Source: Borrelia sp. HM (GTDB taxonomy: Bacteria; Spirochaetota; Spirochaetia; Borreliales; Borreliaceae). Taken from it: 64,000 nucleotides of DNA. Position numbers and translations under genes: made by a program. Positions 48,329-57,368 of the stretch are shown here, one piece after another. How positions within the stretch are numbered: the stretch's first letter is position 1; every line of letters begins with the position of its first letter. The stretch spans positions 372,001 through 436,000 of the forward strand of contig NZ_AP024401.1 of NCBI RefSeq assembly GCF_019669085.1, given 5' to 3'. The notes beneath the pieces are model-generated. The model was not told the origin of the DNA and ran no database searches. It saw nothing but the letters and a program-made list of their open reading frames with translations.

Positions 48329-49519
48329 ATGAATACAAAAGTAAAATTTTTTCTAACAATGCCTATTGGAATATTGATTGGATTATTTTTTCCCTCCGAA
48401 GTCTACAATACACTATCACATATATGCATAAGATTGGCTTACTTTTCGTTAATTCCTTTTTTAATATTTTCAATTCCACTTGGCATAGAAAATATTATTG
48501 AGAATAAAAAATTTAAGAAATTGATTGTAAAAACCATCTATTATGGAATTGTTATCAATATAATAGGAGTACTTACATCCATCGTGGCTGCAATAATACA
48601 CATACCACAAAGAATCCCAATATTAGATAAAAATATTCCAAATCTACATATATTTGATAAAACAGCATTTCTTGAGACATTTTTTCCTAAAAATATCTTT
48701 ACAATACTCACAAACAAAAATCCAAATCTCTTAAGTATTTATATTATTTCAATAATTATTGGAATTAGTTTTTATTATGCAAAACAAAAGGGAAGAATTG
48801 CTAGAGAACTTATATTAAGCACTTCAAATCTTTTTTACAATGCAAACGGGATAGTTGTCAAAATACTAAATTTTGGAATTATTTTCATTACAGCAGCATA
48901 TACTACAAACTTAAAAAACTTCAAAGACTACCAATACTATATAAACAGCATAATATTTTTCTCATTATGGACAATAATCATTATTTTAATAATAATTCCA
49001 ATACTTAGCTACCACTTAACTAAAAATTTTAAACTTGTATATAAAAGCATACTAATATCTATCCAAAATATAATATTTGCGGGCTTTACCATGGACTCTT
49101 ATGCCCCTTACTCTGTTTTAATAGAAGATATTAAAACAGAAAGAATGAATATAAAAAAATCAATAATCACGAATATACCAATAATCAATTTTATTTCTAA
49201 ATCTGGAACAATTTTTATCTCAACAATTTCATTTTTTATTATTTTAAAATCTTACTCTAGCTTGCCCATATCAATTTATGAAATAAGTTATATGAGCATA
49301 TTAGCATTTCTTTTTATTTTTGCATTTCCACATGTATCAAATAGTTTAATATATATAATTACAATGCTATGTTCGACTTACACAAAAGGAATTGAACTTA
49401 GTTATTCTAATATAACTCCAATAATTCCAATCTTAACATCCTTAGCTTTAATAATAGACTTCACTTATAGTGTAACAATAATGTATATAATAGACTTTAA
49501 TGATTTAGAAGATCCTTAA
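48329..49519 (+). CDS. Divergent DAACS-family (glutamate/dicarboxylate symporter) transporter
   Basis: 396 residues, about eight spans plus re-entrant loops. The opening (PIGILIGLFFPSE...IRLAYFSLIPFLIFSIPLGI) and layout match the dicarboxylate/amino acid:cation symporters, and the B. burgdorferi gene in this position (BB0401) is annotated as a glutamate transporter. The signature elements are weak: the HP1 serine-rich SSSATLP region reads MDSYAPYS, NMDGT reads NFISKSGT, and the late Asp/Arg substrate motif reads LIIDFTYSVTI. Substrate is therefore uncertain. It has its own promoter candidate, and the stop lies 14 bases from the convergent proS stop. Confidence 0.87.
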   Translation: MNTKVKFFLTMPIGILIGLFFPSEVYNTLSHICIRLAYFSLIPFLIFSIPLGIENIIENKKFKKLIVKTIYYGIVINIIGVLTSIVAAIIHIPQRIPILDKNIPNLHIFDKTAFLETFFPKNIFTILTNKNPNLLSIYIISIIIGISFYYAKQKGRIARELILSTSNLFYNANGIVVKILNFGIIFITAAYTTNLKNFKDYQYYINSIIFFSLWTIIIILIIIPILSYHLTKNFKLVYKSILISIQNIIFAGFTMDSYAPYSVLIEDIKTERMNIKKSIITNIPIINFISKSGTIFISTISFFIILKSYSSLPISIYEISYMSILAFLFIFAFPHVSNSLIYIITMLCSTYTKGIELSYSNITPIIPILTSLALIIDFTYSVTIMYIIDFNDLEDP

Positions 49520-49544
49520 AAATAGCTCTAACATTAGTAAGAGC
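49517..49544 (-). terminator. Terminator of proS overlapping its stop codon
   Basis: On the minus strand GCTCT and AGAGC pair, with two further base pairs after one mismatch, around the loop TAAT (49525-49544), followed by TATTTTTAA. The hairpin contains the last proS codons and its stop. It lies in the 14 bases between two convergent genes, so there is no separate room for a terminator. Confidence 0.5.
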
Positions 49545-51000
49545 GTGCAAATAAAACAAGATGTTGAGCCACTGTATTACAATAAATACAAGTCAAATTA
49601 TCTAAAGGCCTATTCTGGAAATCTTCAGGAATACATCGTATTGTAGCTTTTGTATCATTTTTGATACTCTCTTCACAAACCTCATTTCCACACCATGAAG
49701 AGAGAACAAATCCTAAATTCTCATTAATATAAGTCTTAAAAATATCATAATCATTCTTTTTAAATCCAATAATTTCTTTGGTATGCAAATTTCTAAACTC
49801 TAATGCTCTTTTAAATAATTCAGATTGAATATCTTCAAGTTCACATTTCATTTTTAATGCCAACTCTTTAATTGATACTTGATACTTAGCATTTTTATCT
49901 TTATCTCTTCTTGCAACAGTAACACAATCCATGAGAATATCATTAGATCCTATCTCAATTCGCATTGGAATTCCTTTAAGCTCTGCATCAGCAAATCTAA
50001 ATCCAGGAGAATTCTTAACATCTCTATCAATATCAACTCTAAATCCCTCTTTATTTAAAAGATTAAAAACAGTAGTTGAATATTCAAGAATCCTTTTATT
50101 TAGCTCATCATCTATTTTAAAAATAGGAACAATAATAATTTCAACCGGTGCTATTTTTGGTGGCAATATCAAGCCCTTATTGTCAGAATGAACCATAATT
50201 AATGCCCCAATTAACCTAGTTGAAATTCCCCAACTAGTAGCAAAAACATAGTCCATTTCACCTTTATTATTCTGAAATTTAACATCAAAAGCCTCTGCAA
50301 AATTTGAGCCCAAATAATGAGATGTTCCTGCTTGCAAAGCTTTTTTATCCTGCATTAATGCTTCAAGTGTATAAGTAGACACAGCACCTGCAAATTTTTC
50401 TCGTTCTGTCTTTTTACCACAAAATACAGGAATAGCTAAATAGTCCTCAATAAACCTTTTATAAATATTTAAAATAAATAAAGTCTCCTCTTGAGCTTCC
50501 TTTTCAGTTTCATGTGCAGTATGCCCCTCCTGCCATAAAAACTCAGTGGTACGTAAAAATGGCTTTGTTCTTTTTTCCCAACGAATAATATTTGCCCATT
50601 GATTTATCTTAATAGGCAAATCTCTATAAGATTTAACCCATCTACTATACATATTCCAAATAATTGTCTCAGAAGTAGGCCTTAAAACTAAAGGTTCTGA
50701 TAACTCTTCCCCACCAGCAGTTGTTACAACAGCAACTTCTGGTGAGAATCCTTTGACATGCTCTTTTTCTCTTTCAAAAAATTCATAAGGAATAAGCAAT
50801 GGAAAATATGCATTCTTATGTCCCGTTTTTTGAAAACTATCATTAAGTATGATTTGAATTCTCTCCCAAATAGCATATCCATAAGGCATAATTACCATGC
50901 AACCTTTAACAGGAGCATAATCAACAAGTTTTGCTTTGTGTACTATATCTAAATACCACTTAGAAAACTCTTCTTCTTTTGAAGCAATAAAATTACCCAT
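49534..51000 (-). CDS. proS: Prolyl-tRNA synthetase (short archaeal/eukaryote-type)
   Basis: 488 residues from the ATG (MGNFIASKEEEF), with AAGGTG 6 bases upstream; an in-frame GTG three codons earlier overlaps that site. This is the short ProS without the INS editing domain. Class II motifs: LVLRPTSETIIWNMYSRWVKS (motif 2 area) near 107, LRTTEFLWQEGHTAHET near 150, and a motif 3 arginine near TSWGISTRLIGALIM at about 265. The C-terminal zinc-binding domain (CGNEVCEES, CIYCN) is present, and the terminal Tyr is typical. It charges tRNA-Pro. Confidence 0.96.
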   Translation of the reverse strand: MGNFIASKEEEFSKWYLDIVHKAKLVDYAPVKGCMVIMPYGYAIWERIQIILNDSFQKTGHKNAYFPLLIPYEFFEREKEHVKGFSPEVAVVTTAGGEELSEPLVLRPTSETIIWNMYSRWVKSYRDLPIKINQWANIIRWEKRTKPFLRTTEFLWQEGHTAHETEKEAQEETLFILNIYKRFIEDYLAIPVFCGKKTEREKFAGAVSTYTLEALMQDKKALQAGTSHYLGSNFAEAFDVKFQNNKGEMDYVFATSWGISTRLIGALIMVHSDNKGLILPPKIAPVEIIIVPIFKIDDELNKRILEYSTTVFNLLNKEGFRVDIDRDVKNSPGFRFADAELKGIPMRIEIGSNDILMDCVTVARRDKDKNAKYQVSIKELALKMKCELEDIQSELFKRALEFRNLHTKEIIGFKKNDYDIFKTYINENLGFVLSSWCGNEVCEESIKNDTKATIRCIPEDFQNRPLDNLTCIYCNTVAQHLVLFARSY

Positions 51001-51195
51001 AAACCTCACCTTTTTTGAAAAATTTCAGCAATCTTAACCATCAAAAAACAAAAATAGATAAAAGAAAAAAATAACCTAACAACTGATTGAAAAGCAAAAT
51101 ACATAATTAAATTTATATTTATATTAAAAATATGTCAAATATATTTTGATATATAAATCTTTGCTCTAATATTTATTTTTGTAAGACGAAAAAGT

Positions 51196-51504
51196 ATGCT
51201 TGTAATTTACAATAAATTTTTGAAACAAATATGTAGAAGAATACATATAACAGCAACCACAATCTCATGGCAAAGATTAAAAAAAAATTCATGCCAAAAA
51301 CTTAGACTAAAACATATCCACAAGAATATCAAAAGGAACTTCTTATCTACTAGTTTGAAAAAATCAGGTGTATATTTTACCAATACTAATCATGTATTAA
51401 TTTATGACATCGCTTCGCAAGTCAACCAAAATTTGACATTGATTCATAAACTACAAAAAAACAAACTCAAGTTTTATAACTCAAAATTGCCAAAAACGTA
51501 TTGA
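51196..51504 (+). CDS. Hypothetical basic small protein in the proS-BB0405 gap
   Basis: 102 codons from an ATG with no Shine-Dalgarno. The protein is Lys/Asn/His-rich, has no signal peptide and no recognised domain. B. burgdorferi has annotated small genes in this gap (BB0403/BB0404), which is the main support. The rest of this 650-base gap (51010-51659) shows only A+T-rich sequence and the promoter of the next gene. This may be a chance open frame. Confidence 0.3.
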   Translation: MLVIYNKFLKQICRRIHITATTISWQRLKKNSCQKLRLKHIHKNIKRNFLSTSLKKSGVYFTNTNHVLIYDIASQVNQNLTLIHKLQKNKLKFYNSKLPKTY

Positions 51505-51593
51505 TATGAACCAAATTTTAATATTAAAAGCATATAAAACAAATATATTTATTTATATTTATTGACTATGAAAAACTACTTCATGGCACATGT

Positions 51594-51622
51594 TTTACAA
51601 AACATATTTTTAGGAATTATAT
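51594..51622 (+). promoter_or_regulatory. Putative promoter of the BB0405/BB0406-like outer-membrane genes
   Basis: TTTACA (51594-51599) and TTATAT (51617-51622) with 17 bases between. The predicted leader of about 30 bases ends in AAAGGAGG, the strongest ribosome-binding site in this part of the window, 4 bases before the ATG at 51660. Confidence 0.42.
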
Positions 51623-51659
51623 ATCATCTAATCAAACACAAGAGTTTAAAGGAGGTTTT

Positions 51660-52265
51660 ATGAAAATATTATTAAAATTGATTATGATTGTATTATTAGC
51701 AAGTCTATCTTTTGCATCACAAATCGATCCATCAGCTCTTAATAAAATACTAAATGAAAAACAAAATCTAAATAGGTTTGGAATAGGTTTTGGAATTGGA
51801 AGTCCTCTAATTAATGTTATCATTAGTGTTCCATACGTAGAAATCGAACTTGGATATGGGGGTTTTAGTGGACTAAATCCTAATAATTTCATACCCTATA
51901 TTGCTGTTGGAATTGATGCCCTATTTAAAGAAGAAATTTATGAAGATACAATATTTACCGGTGGACTTGGTGTGGGTATTGACTTGTCCCAAATTAGAAC
52001 AGATGAACAACATATTGCAAGCCTACCAGAAGGAAATAGTACAAAAACACAAGAAGAAGAAAAATTTTCAATAACATCAACTAACAACAGATTGGGAACT
52101 GTACTCAGATTACCTATTACATTGGAATATTATTTTTTAAATAATATAGTAATAGGATTTAAGGCCATAGCAACAATTGGATGCACAACGATCTTTAATC
52201 CCGTATCTATGGAAGGAATAAGATTTGGATTTTTTGGTGTTGGATTTATAAAAGTATACTTATAA
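51660..52265 (+). CDS. Outer-membrane protein, BB0405-like
   Basis: 201 residues. Signal peptide about 1-20 ending LSFASQ. The mature part is rich in alternating Gly/aromatic/hydrophobic strands: FGIGFGIGSPLINVIISVPYVEIELGYGGF, then GGLGVGIDLSQI, LRLPITLEYYFLN and a C-terminal FFGVGFIKVYL, which ends in an alternating beta-strand typical of beta-barrel outer-membrane proteins. The counterpart in B. burgdorferi (BB0405) is a surface-exposed porin-like protein needed for mammalian infection. A Glu/Lys/Thr-rich loop (about 125-150) may be surface-exposed. It is followed 10 bases later by a paralogue. Confidence 0.85.
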   Translation: MKILLKLIMIVLLASLSFASQIDPSALNKILNEKQNLNRFGIGFGIGSPLINVIISVPYVEIELGYGGFSGLNPNNFIPYIAVGIDALFKEEIYEDTIFTGGLGVGIDLSQIRTDEQHIASLPEGNSTKTQEEEKFSITSTNNRLGTVLRLPITLEYYFLNNIVIGFKAIATIGCTTIFNPVSMEGIRFGFFGVGFIKVYL

Positions 52266-52275
52266 AGGAAAATTA

Positions 52276-53022
52276 ATGAGAAAAAAATATCAAAAGATAT
52301 TTATCTTTATATTAATTTTAATGTTTAATTCATATTATTTTGCGTTCTCTAAATCTAATCATCCTTATTCGATTGAATGCAAGCAAGAAGATGATGGAAC
52401 AGTTTGCATTACAAATACCAGACCTACCCCTGAGAAACCTAATCCAACTCCTAAACAACCTAATCCAACTCCTAAACAACGCAATCCAATTCCTGAGAAA
52501 CCCAATCCCATTCCTAAACAAACTAACCCATATCTCGCCCAATCAATAGTAAAAGCAAAGAACAATCCTTATTCATTTGCAGCAGGAATAGGGATTGGGA
52601 ATCCTTTCATTAATATCTTAATTTCTATTCCATATATAGACATCAATCTTGGATATGGAGGGTTTTTATACTTAAATCCCGAGAATTTTCATCCCTTCAA
52701 CTTAATAGGAATCGATTTATCTTTCAAACAACAAATAGGAACTTTAATACTTGGAGGAGGTTTTGGTGTTGGTGCAGACTGGTCACAAGCCAATTTAACT
52801 ATACCTGGCGGAACTACAACGCAAACTTCTCCTTATGAAAGGATAGCAATATTAGCTAGATTACCCATATCAATAGAACACAAAATTATAAAAAATTTAT
52901 CATTAGGACTTAAAGTCTGTGCTACAGTTGGTCCAACAATATTTCTCACAAAACCAAAAATAGTATTTGAAGGAATGAGATTTAAATTCTTTGCAATTGG
53001 GTTTATCAGATTTTTCATGTAA
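52276..53022 (+). CDS. Outer-membrane protein, BB0406-like, with proline-rich heptad repeats
   Basis: 248 residues, longer than the 201-residue paralogue just upstream. A signal peptide is at about 1-25 (ILILMFNSYYFAFS). Residues 48-89 are six 7-residue units of the type PNPTPKQ/PNPIPEK. The barrel-like part follows: YSFAAGIGIGNPFINILISIPYIDINLGYGGF, LGGGFGVGADWSQ, ARLPISIEHKI and KFFAIGFIRFFM, parallel to the upstream protein strand by strand. AAGGAAAATTA lies before the ATG. The insert would place an extended stalk or tether between the signal cleavage site and the barrel. The BB0405/BB0406 paralogue pair arose by tandem duplication. Confidence 0.85.
   Translation: MRKKYQKIFIFILILMFNSYYFAFSKSNHPYSIECKQEDDGTVCITNTRPTPEKPNPTPKQPNPTPKQRNPIPEKPNPIPKQTNPYLAQSIVKAKNNPYSFAAGIGIGNPFINILISIPYIDINLGYGGFLYLNPENFHPFNLIGIDLSFKQQIGTLILGGGFGVGADWSQANLTIPGGTTTQTSPYERIAILARLPISIEHKIIKNLSLGLKVCATVGPTIFLTKPKIVFEGMRFKFFAIGFIRFFM
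52417..52542 (+). repeat. Tandem 21-base repeats encoding proline-rich heptads
   Basis: Six consecutive 21-base units, in frame: TRPTPEK, PNPTPKQ, PNPTPKQ, RNPIPEK, PNPIPKQ and TNPYLAQ. Units 2 and 3 are nearly identical at the DNA level; outer units are more diverged, the usual pattern of an array that expands in the centre. Copy number may vary between strains. Confidence 0.9.
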
Positions 53023-53061
53023 ACTATGAATTTTACCCAATTCAAACATTTACATATTGTG

Positions 53062-54189
53062 CTATGAAGAGATTGCAATAAAAATTTCTCCATTTCCACA
53101 AATTAACAAACCTTGATCACAAATTCCTATAAATATACTTTCTCCTGTCTTAAGGCAAAAGTCATAATTCACATGAATTTCTCCATGCATCACTAACAAT
53201 ATCATCACACCACTATCTCTTGCAAAATAAATGTTTCCATCTAAATCATCTACATATCTTTGCAATAAACTTAAATTAGTACCTGGAAGCTTAAACATAT
53301 TAAAACCATCAATATTTTCACCTCTTAATAACAAAAATACTGTCTCTTCAAATCTACCAACTTTTAACATCTCATCTCTGTCAACATATTTGGTAGTAAG
53401 ACCTGCCCTAATCACATTGTCAGAGTTGGTCATAAGCTCAATACACTCACCTTTAAGATAAGCATGAACTTCTTGACTATTTATATAAAAAACTTCCCCT
53501 GGATTTAACTGAACAATATGCATCCCTAAAAACACTAAAAGACCAATATCTAACCCATAAACCTTATTAATCTCCTTAAACCAATAAGCTCTAAGACTAT
53601 CTATAGAATTTAAATTGATTTTTACTTTTTCAATAGCAGCTTCAATTTCAAACTTATTTAAACTAAATATATTCTTTATAAATTCCTTATGCGTTGTAAA
53701 GTTAAGATTTAACTTTAATTTTTTACATATGTTTTTGATTTCAAGGAGAGGTAAAAAACCTTTAAGAACATAAAAATTACTCAAAGCATAAACAAGTTCT
53801 ATTTTTGGATTTATATCTTTATAAATTCTTTTAAAATCATTAATATCTATTCCCTTGGTATTTTCAAGTTTGAAACCTTTTAAAGCAATATCCTTTGAAG
53901 GATGTATTTGTATTGATAAAGGTCTTTGAACCGAGAGAACTTTAAATAAAAAAAATAATTCATTTTCATTGCCTAAAAACTCTTTATAATTTTTTAAAAA
54001 ATCATAAAGGGAAACATATTGGCTACCAACCAATATCTTACTAGAAAATGTTTTATGTGCTCCAAGCCACATCTCAGCTTTAGGAAAACCATCTTCTTTT
54101 TGTCCTAAAAGAGAAGGGATGAAACTAATTCCACCCCAATCATATTCTTTAACTGAATTCTTCATTAAAAATATATTACTACTTTTCAT
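53062..54189 (-). CDS. manA: Mannose-6-phosphate isomerase, class I
   Basis: 375 residues. Zinc-ligand motifs of the type I phosphomannose isomerase are present: SIQIHPSKDIALKGF near 97-111 (Gln and His ligands) and EVHAYLKGECIELMTNSDNVIRAGLT near 243-268 (His ligand and signature Arg). KEYDWGG opens the protein. It interconverts mannose-6-phosphate and fructose-6-phosphate. The ATG overlaps the fruA stop by 4 bases (ATGA), so sugar import and isomerisation are cotranslated. It converges on the BB0406-like gene with 39 bases between and no clear hairpin. Confidence 0.95.
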   Translation of the reverse strand: MKSSNIFLMKNSVKEYDWGGISFIPSLLGQKEDGFPKAEMWLGAHKTFSSKILVGSQYVSLYDFLKNYKEFLGNENELFFLFKVLSVQRPLSIQIHPSKDIALKGFKLENTKGIDINDFKRIYKDINPKIELVYALSNFYVLKGFLPLLEIKNICKKLKLNLNFTTHKEFIKNIFSLNKFEIEAAIEKVKINLNSIDSLRAYWFKEINKVYGLDIGLLVFLGMHIVQLNPGEVFYINSQEVHAYLKGECIELMTNSDNVIRAGLTTKYVDRDEMLKVGRFEETVFLLLRGENIDGFNMFKLPGTNLSLLQRYVDDLDGNIYFARDSGVMILLVMHGEIHVNYDFCLKTGESIFIGICDQGLLICGNGEIFIAISS

Positions 54190-56057
54190 TTAAATTCCTT
54201 AATTTTTACAGATTTAAGAAAAAGAACTAAACTCGTTGCAACCGCAACTCCAACAACTATTGCAATAATAAATCCCAACTTATTATCAACAACAGGCAGA
54301 ACTATTGGCCCTCCATGCGGAGCATGGTCTGCAACACCTAAGAATGCAGCAATAATACTTGAAACAGCACCTCCAATAACTATTGAAGGTAATACTCTTA
54401 CAGGATCACTAGCAGCAAAAGGAATAGCACCTTCACTAATACCAATAAAAGAAATCAAAAATGCTATTTTACCAGACTCCCGCTCTTCTTCTGCAAACAA
54501 TTTAGGCATAATAAAAGTAGCAAGACCCATAGCCATTGGAGCAACAGGAATAGCTGATGCAACCATACCCATTATTTGTGGGACTTTAGTAATCATACCA
54601 ACACCAAAAAGAAACGCCACTTTATTAAAAGGTCCCCCCATATCAATCGATACCATTGCACCAAGTACTAATCCCAGGAATAACTTTCCCAAAATACCAT
54701 AAGTTTTTGAATTGGTCTGAAGTGACTTGAGAGTACCCTCAAGGAATGTCATAAATTGCCCAATATAAATACCACCATAAATCATAAAAAGTCCAATCAT
54801 AAGAGTACTTATCACAGGAATGACAAAAATAGGCATTACAGGTCTTAGCCATTCAGGAACCTTAATTTTTGCTATCCACCTAGCAATAAAACCTGATATG
54901 AATCCTGTCAGTATTGCTCCTAAAAATCCTGCTTTAACATCCCTAGCAAACACACCTCCTACAAGACCCGGGGCAAGACCTGGCTTATCAGCAATTGCCA
55001 TAGCAATAAAACCTGAGAGTATTGGCAACATCATGTCAAAAGACACAGCCCCAATATCTGTAATTGTCTTATAAAAAGGATATTTATTAAAATTTGGACC
55101 ATCAGAACCAATTCCTGCCAAGGATATACCAATAGCTATTAAAATACCACCACTTGCTACAATTGGAACAATAGGAGACACACCACTCATTAAATACTTA
55201 TAAAAATTGTATTTAGTAATGCCAGACTTATCTTGAATAGAATTCAAATTCTTATGATTAAATATTGAAGCATTAAAAGACTCTTTGATAACATTGTCTA
55301 CATCATTTATAGCTTTTGCAGTTGAGACTTTATAAACCTTTTTTCCATCAAACCTCTCTTCATTAATATCTTTATCCACTGCAAGTATTACAACATCAGC
55401 AGATTCAATATCTGATTTTGTTAAAGCATTATCAATACCAATAGAACCTTGTGTCTCAATTTTAATACTGTACCCTTGTCTTTTAGCTTCAATTTCAAGC
55501 TTCTTAGCAGCAATATATGTATGTGCAACTCCCACAGGACAAGCACATACAGATACTATTCTTCCTGAATTAAAAAAATTACCTGCAACATTATATGTGG
55601 AGTTACTCTCAACATTTTTGATATAAGAATAAATCTCATGAGAACTATTTAAAATTTTTAAAATATTTGTAAACTCATTGTTTTCAAATAAATTAGCTAT
55701 GAAAGATATTGACTTAACATGATTATTATTATGATGATCTTTTGACATACAAATTAAAAATATTACATTAACAGGTGGATTATCGTCAGTCCACTTTATA
55801 CCAGCGCCTTTTATATAAAGCAATGAAATAAAACTTGACTTAATAACATCTCCCATTAAATGAGGAATAGCAACCCCATTTTCCCAAGATGTATCTCCAA
55901 TTTTTTCTCTATCAAATAATCCTTGAATAAATTCATTTCTATCATATATATAACCCTGCTTATCTACTTGCTCAACTAAAAAATCAATTGCTTCTTCTTT
56001 AGAATTTATTTCATTAGATATAAAAATGAGATCTTTTTTTAAAAAGTCTAAAAACAT
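54186..56057 (-). CDS. fruA: Fructose-family PTS permease EIIABC
   Basis: 623 residues, all three domains in one chain. EIIA (about 1-145) has GVAIPHLMGDVIKSSF with the phospho-histidine. EIIB (about 165-265) has VSVCACPVGVAHTYIAAKKLE with the phospho-cysteine. EIIC (about 285-620) has nine or so spans and signature GGPFNKVAFLFG. It imports and phosphorylates a hexose, probably fructose or mannose given the manA partner. Strong AAGGAGG before the ATG. In B. burgdorferi this is BB0408. Confidence 0.95.
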   Translation of the reverse strand: MFLDFLKKDLIFISNEINSKEEAIDFLVEQVDKQGYIYDRNEFIQGLFDREKIGDTSWENGVAIPHLMGDVIKSSFISLLYIKGAGIKWTDDNPPVNVIFLICMSKDHHNNNHVKSISFIANLFENNEFTNILKILNSSHEIYSYIKNVESNSTYNVAGNFFNSGRIVSVCACPVGVAHTYIAAKKLEIEAKRQGYSIKIETQGSIGIDNALTKSDIESADVVILAVDKDINEERFDGKKVYKVSTAKAINDVDNVIKESFNASIFNHKNLNSIQDKSGITKYNFYKYLMSGVSPIVPIVASGGILIAIGISLAGIGSDGPNFNKYPFYKTITDIGAVSFDMMLPILSGFIAMAIADKPGLAPGLVGGVFARDVKAGFLGAILTGFISGFIARWIAKIKVPEWLRPVMPIFVIPVISTLMIGLFMIYGGIYIGQFMTFLEGTLKSLQTNSKTYGILGKLFLGLVLGAMVSIDMGGPFNKVAFLFGVGMITKVPQIMGMVASAIPVAPMAMGLATFIMPKLFAEEERESGKIAFLISFIGISEGAIPFAASDPVRVLPSIVIGGAVSSIIAAFLGVADHAPHGGPIVLPVVDNKLGFIIAIVVGVAVATSLVLFLKSVKIKEFK

Positions 56058-56489
56058 AACCTTTAACCTCCTTCAATACTAAAACTAATTTTATCATAAT
56101 AGAAAATATTAAACTCTGATTTGATTTTTTTTTATTTTAAATTCGTTTTATATTATTTAATTAGTTTATATAATATAAAATTTATCGGATTTTATTGATA
56201 TAAATATTCATATTTGATATTTTTTAAATAAATCACACACATAAATAAGTGCAATAGATTATAAAAAAGTTTATTTTTAAAATAAAAATAAAACTGATTT
56301 TTCTCACACAAAAGAGAATTTATTATGTATAAAAAATTAAATTAAGGGAAAAAAAGAAAATGTATTCTTGAAAATTTAAATAAAACCTGCATTTTATTTA
56401 AAAAATAAAAACTGATTTATTCATATATGCAATATTTTTTTTGATTTTGATATTAGATATAATTTTCAATATATTAAAGAGATATAGTT
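56058..56489. other. 432-base A+T-rich gap between divergent fruA and nucA
   Basis: No gene was found. The gap holds the fruA ribosome-binding site at its left end and a TATAAT (56459-56464) with AAAGAGA before nucA at its right end. A motif of the form AATAAAA-CTGATTT occurs near 56283 and again near 56404, and a related CTGATTT at about 56117. Short ATG-started frames here are under 10 codons. Confidence 0.6.
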
Positions 56490-57368
56490 ATGAAAAAAAA
56501 GATAAAAATTTTCCTCTGTTGTTATATATTAATTTTATTAGGATTATTATTTTTATATCAAAACCCCAAAATCGTCAATAATATAAAAGAACTAGCTTCT
56601 AATTATTTAGAAATACTCAAAGACAAAATTTACAGACCTAAAAGTTTAATTGAATTAAAAGAAGAATATCTCTTACCAAAAGGATATCTTACAACTCAAG
56701 TACTAAATAAAAAATATTACTCTTTAGGATATGCTGAGAGTGCTAAGCAGGCAGAATGGGTAGCTTACAAGTTAAAAAAAGAAATGGTTGAACTAGCCTT
56801 AACTTTGCTTAAAGAAAATAAAATAAAACGAAGTAAAAAATTTTTTGAAGATAAAGATATTCAAGGCATTGCCCCCAAGTTAATTGACTATTTAAAGAGC
56901 GGATATGATAGAGGACATATTGTCAGCTCTGCTGATATGTCTTTTTCTACAGATGCGATGATAGATACATATTTCCTATCAAATATATCGCCCCAACAAA
57001 AAGAGTTCAACTCTGGAATCTGGCTGAAGCTTGAAAAATTAGTTAGGAAATGGGCTATTTTAAAAGGAAGAATTTATATTGTTAGTGCAGGAATTTTAAC
57101 AGAAAATAAGGGATTTATTGGAAAAAATAAAATTATAGTGCCAAAAAATTTCTATAAAATAGTGTTATCATTAAATAGTGACAACTCCTATGATATATTA
57201 GCTTTTATCATTCCAAATGAAAAAGCCAAAGACTTAGAATTAAAAAATTATGTTGTGAGCGTTAATGCAATTGAAGAAAAAACCAAAATAGATTTTTTTG
57301 CAAAACTCGATGCTAAAATAAAAAAAATAATTAAAATAAAAAAAGATATAAATTCTTGGAAATTTTGA
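56490..57368 (+). CDS. nucA: DNA/RNA non-specific endonuclease (NUC1 family)
   Basis: 292 residues. One N-terminal hydrophobic span (about 5-25) either anchors or exports it. The beta-beta-alpha-Me nuclease motif YDRGHIVSSADMSFS near 130-145 contains the catalytic DRGH, and TYFLSNISPQQKEFNSGIWLKLE near 157-178 contains the Mg-binding Asn of the family. It degrades DNA and RNA on the outer side of the inner membrane, probably for nucleotide salvage in an organism without de novo purine or pyrimidine synthesis, or against extracellular DNA. The stop codon overlaps the next gene by one base. Confidence 0.92.
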   Translation: MKKKIKIFLCCYILILLGLLFLYQNPKIVNNIKELASNYLEILKDKIYRPKSLIELKEEYLLPKGYLTTQVLNKKYYSLGYAESAKQAEWVAYKLKKEMVELALTLLKENKIKRSKKFFEDKDIQGIAPKLIDYLKSGYDRGHIVSSADMSFSTDAMIDTYFLSNISPQQKEFNSGIWLKLEKLVRKWAILKGRIYIVSAGILTENKGFIGKNKIIVPKNFYKIVLSLNSDNSYDILAFIIPNEKAKDLELKNYVVSVNAIEEKTKIDFFAKLDAKIKKIIKIKKDINSWKF

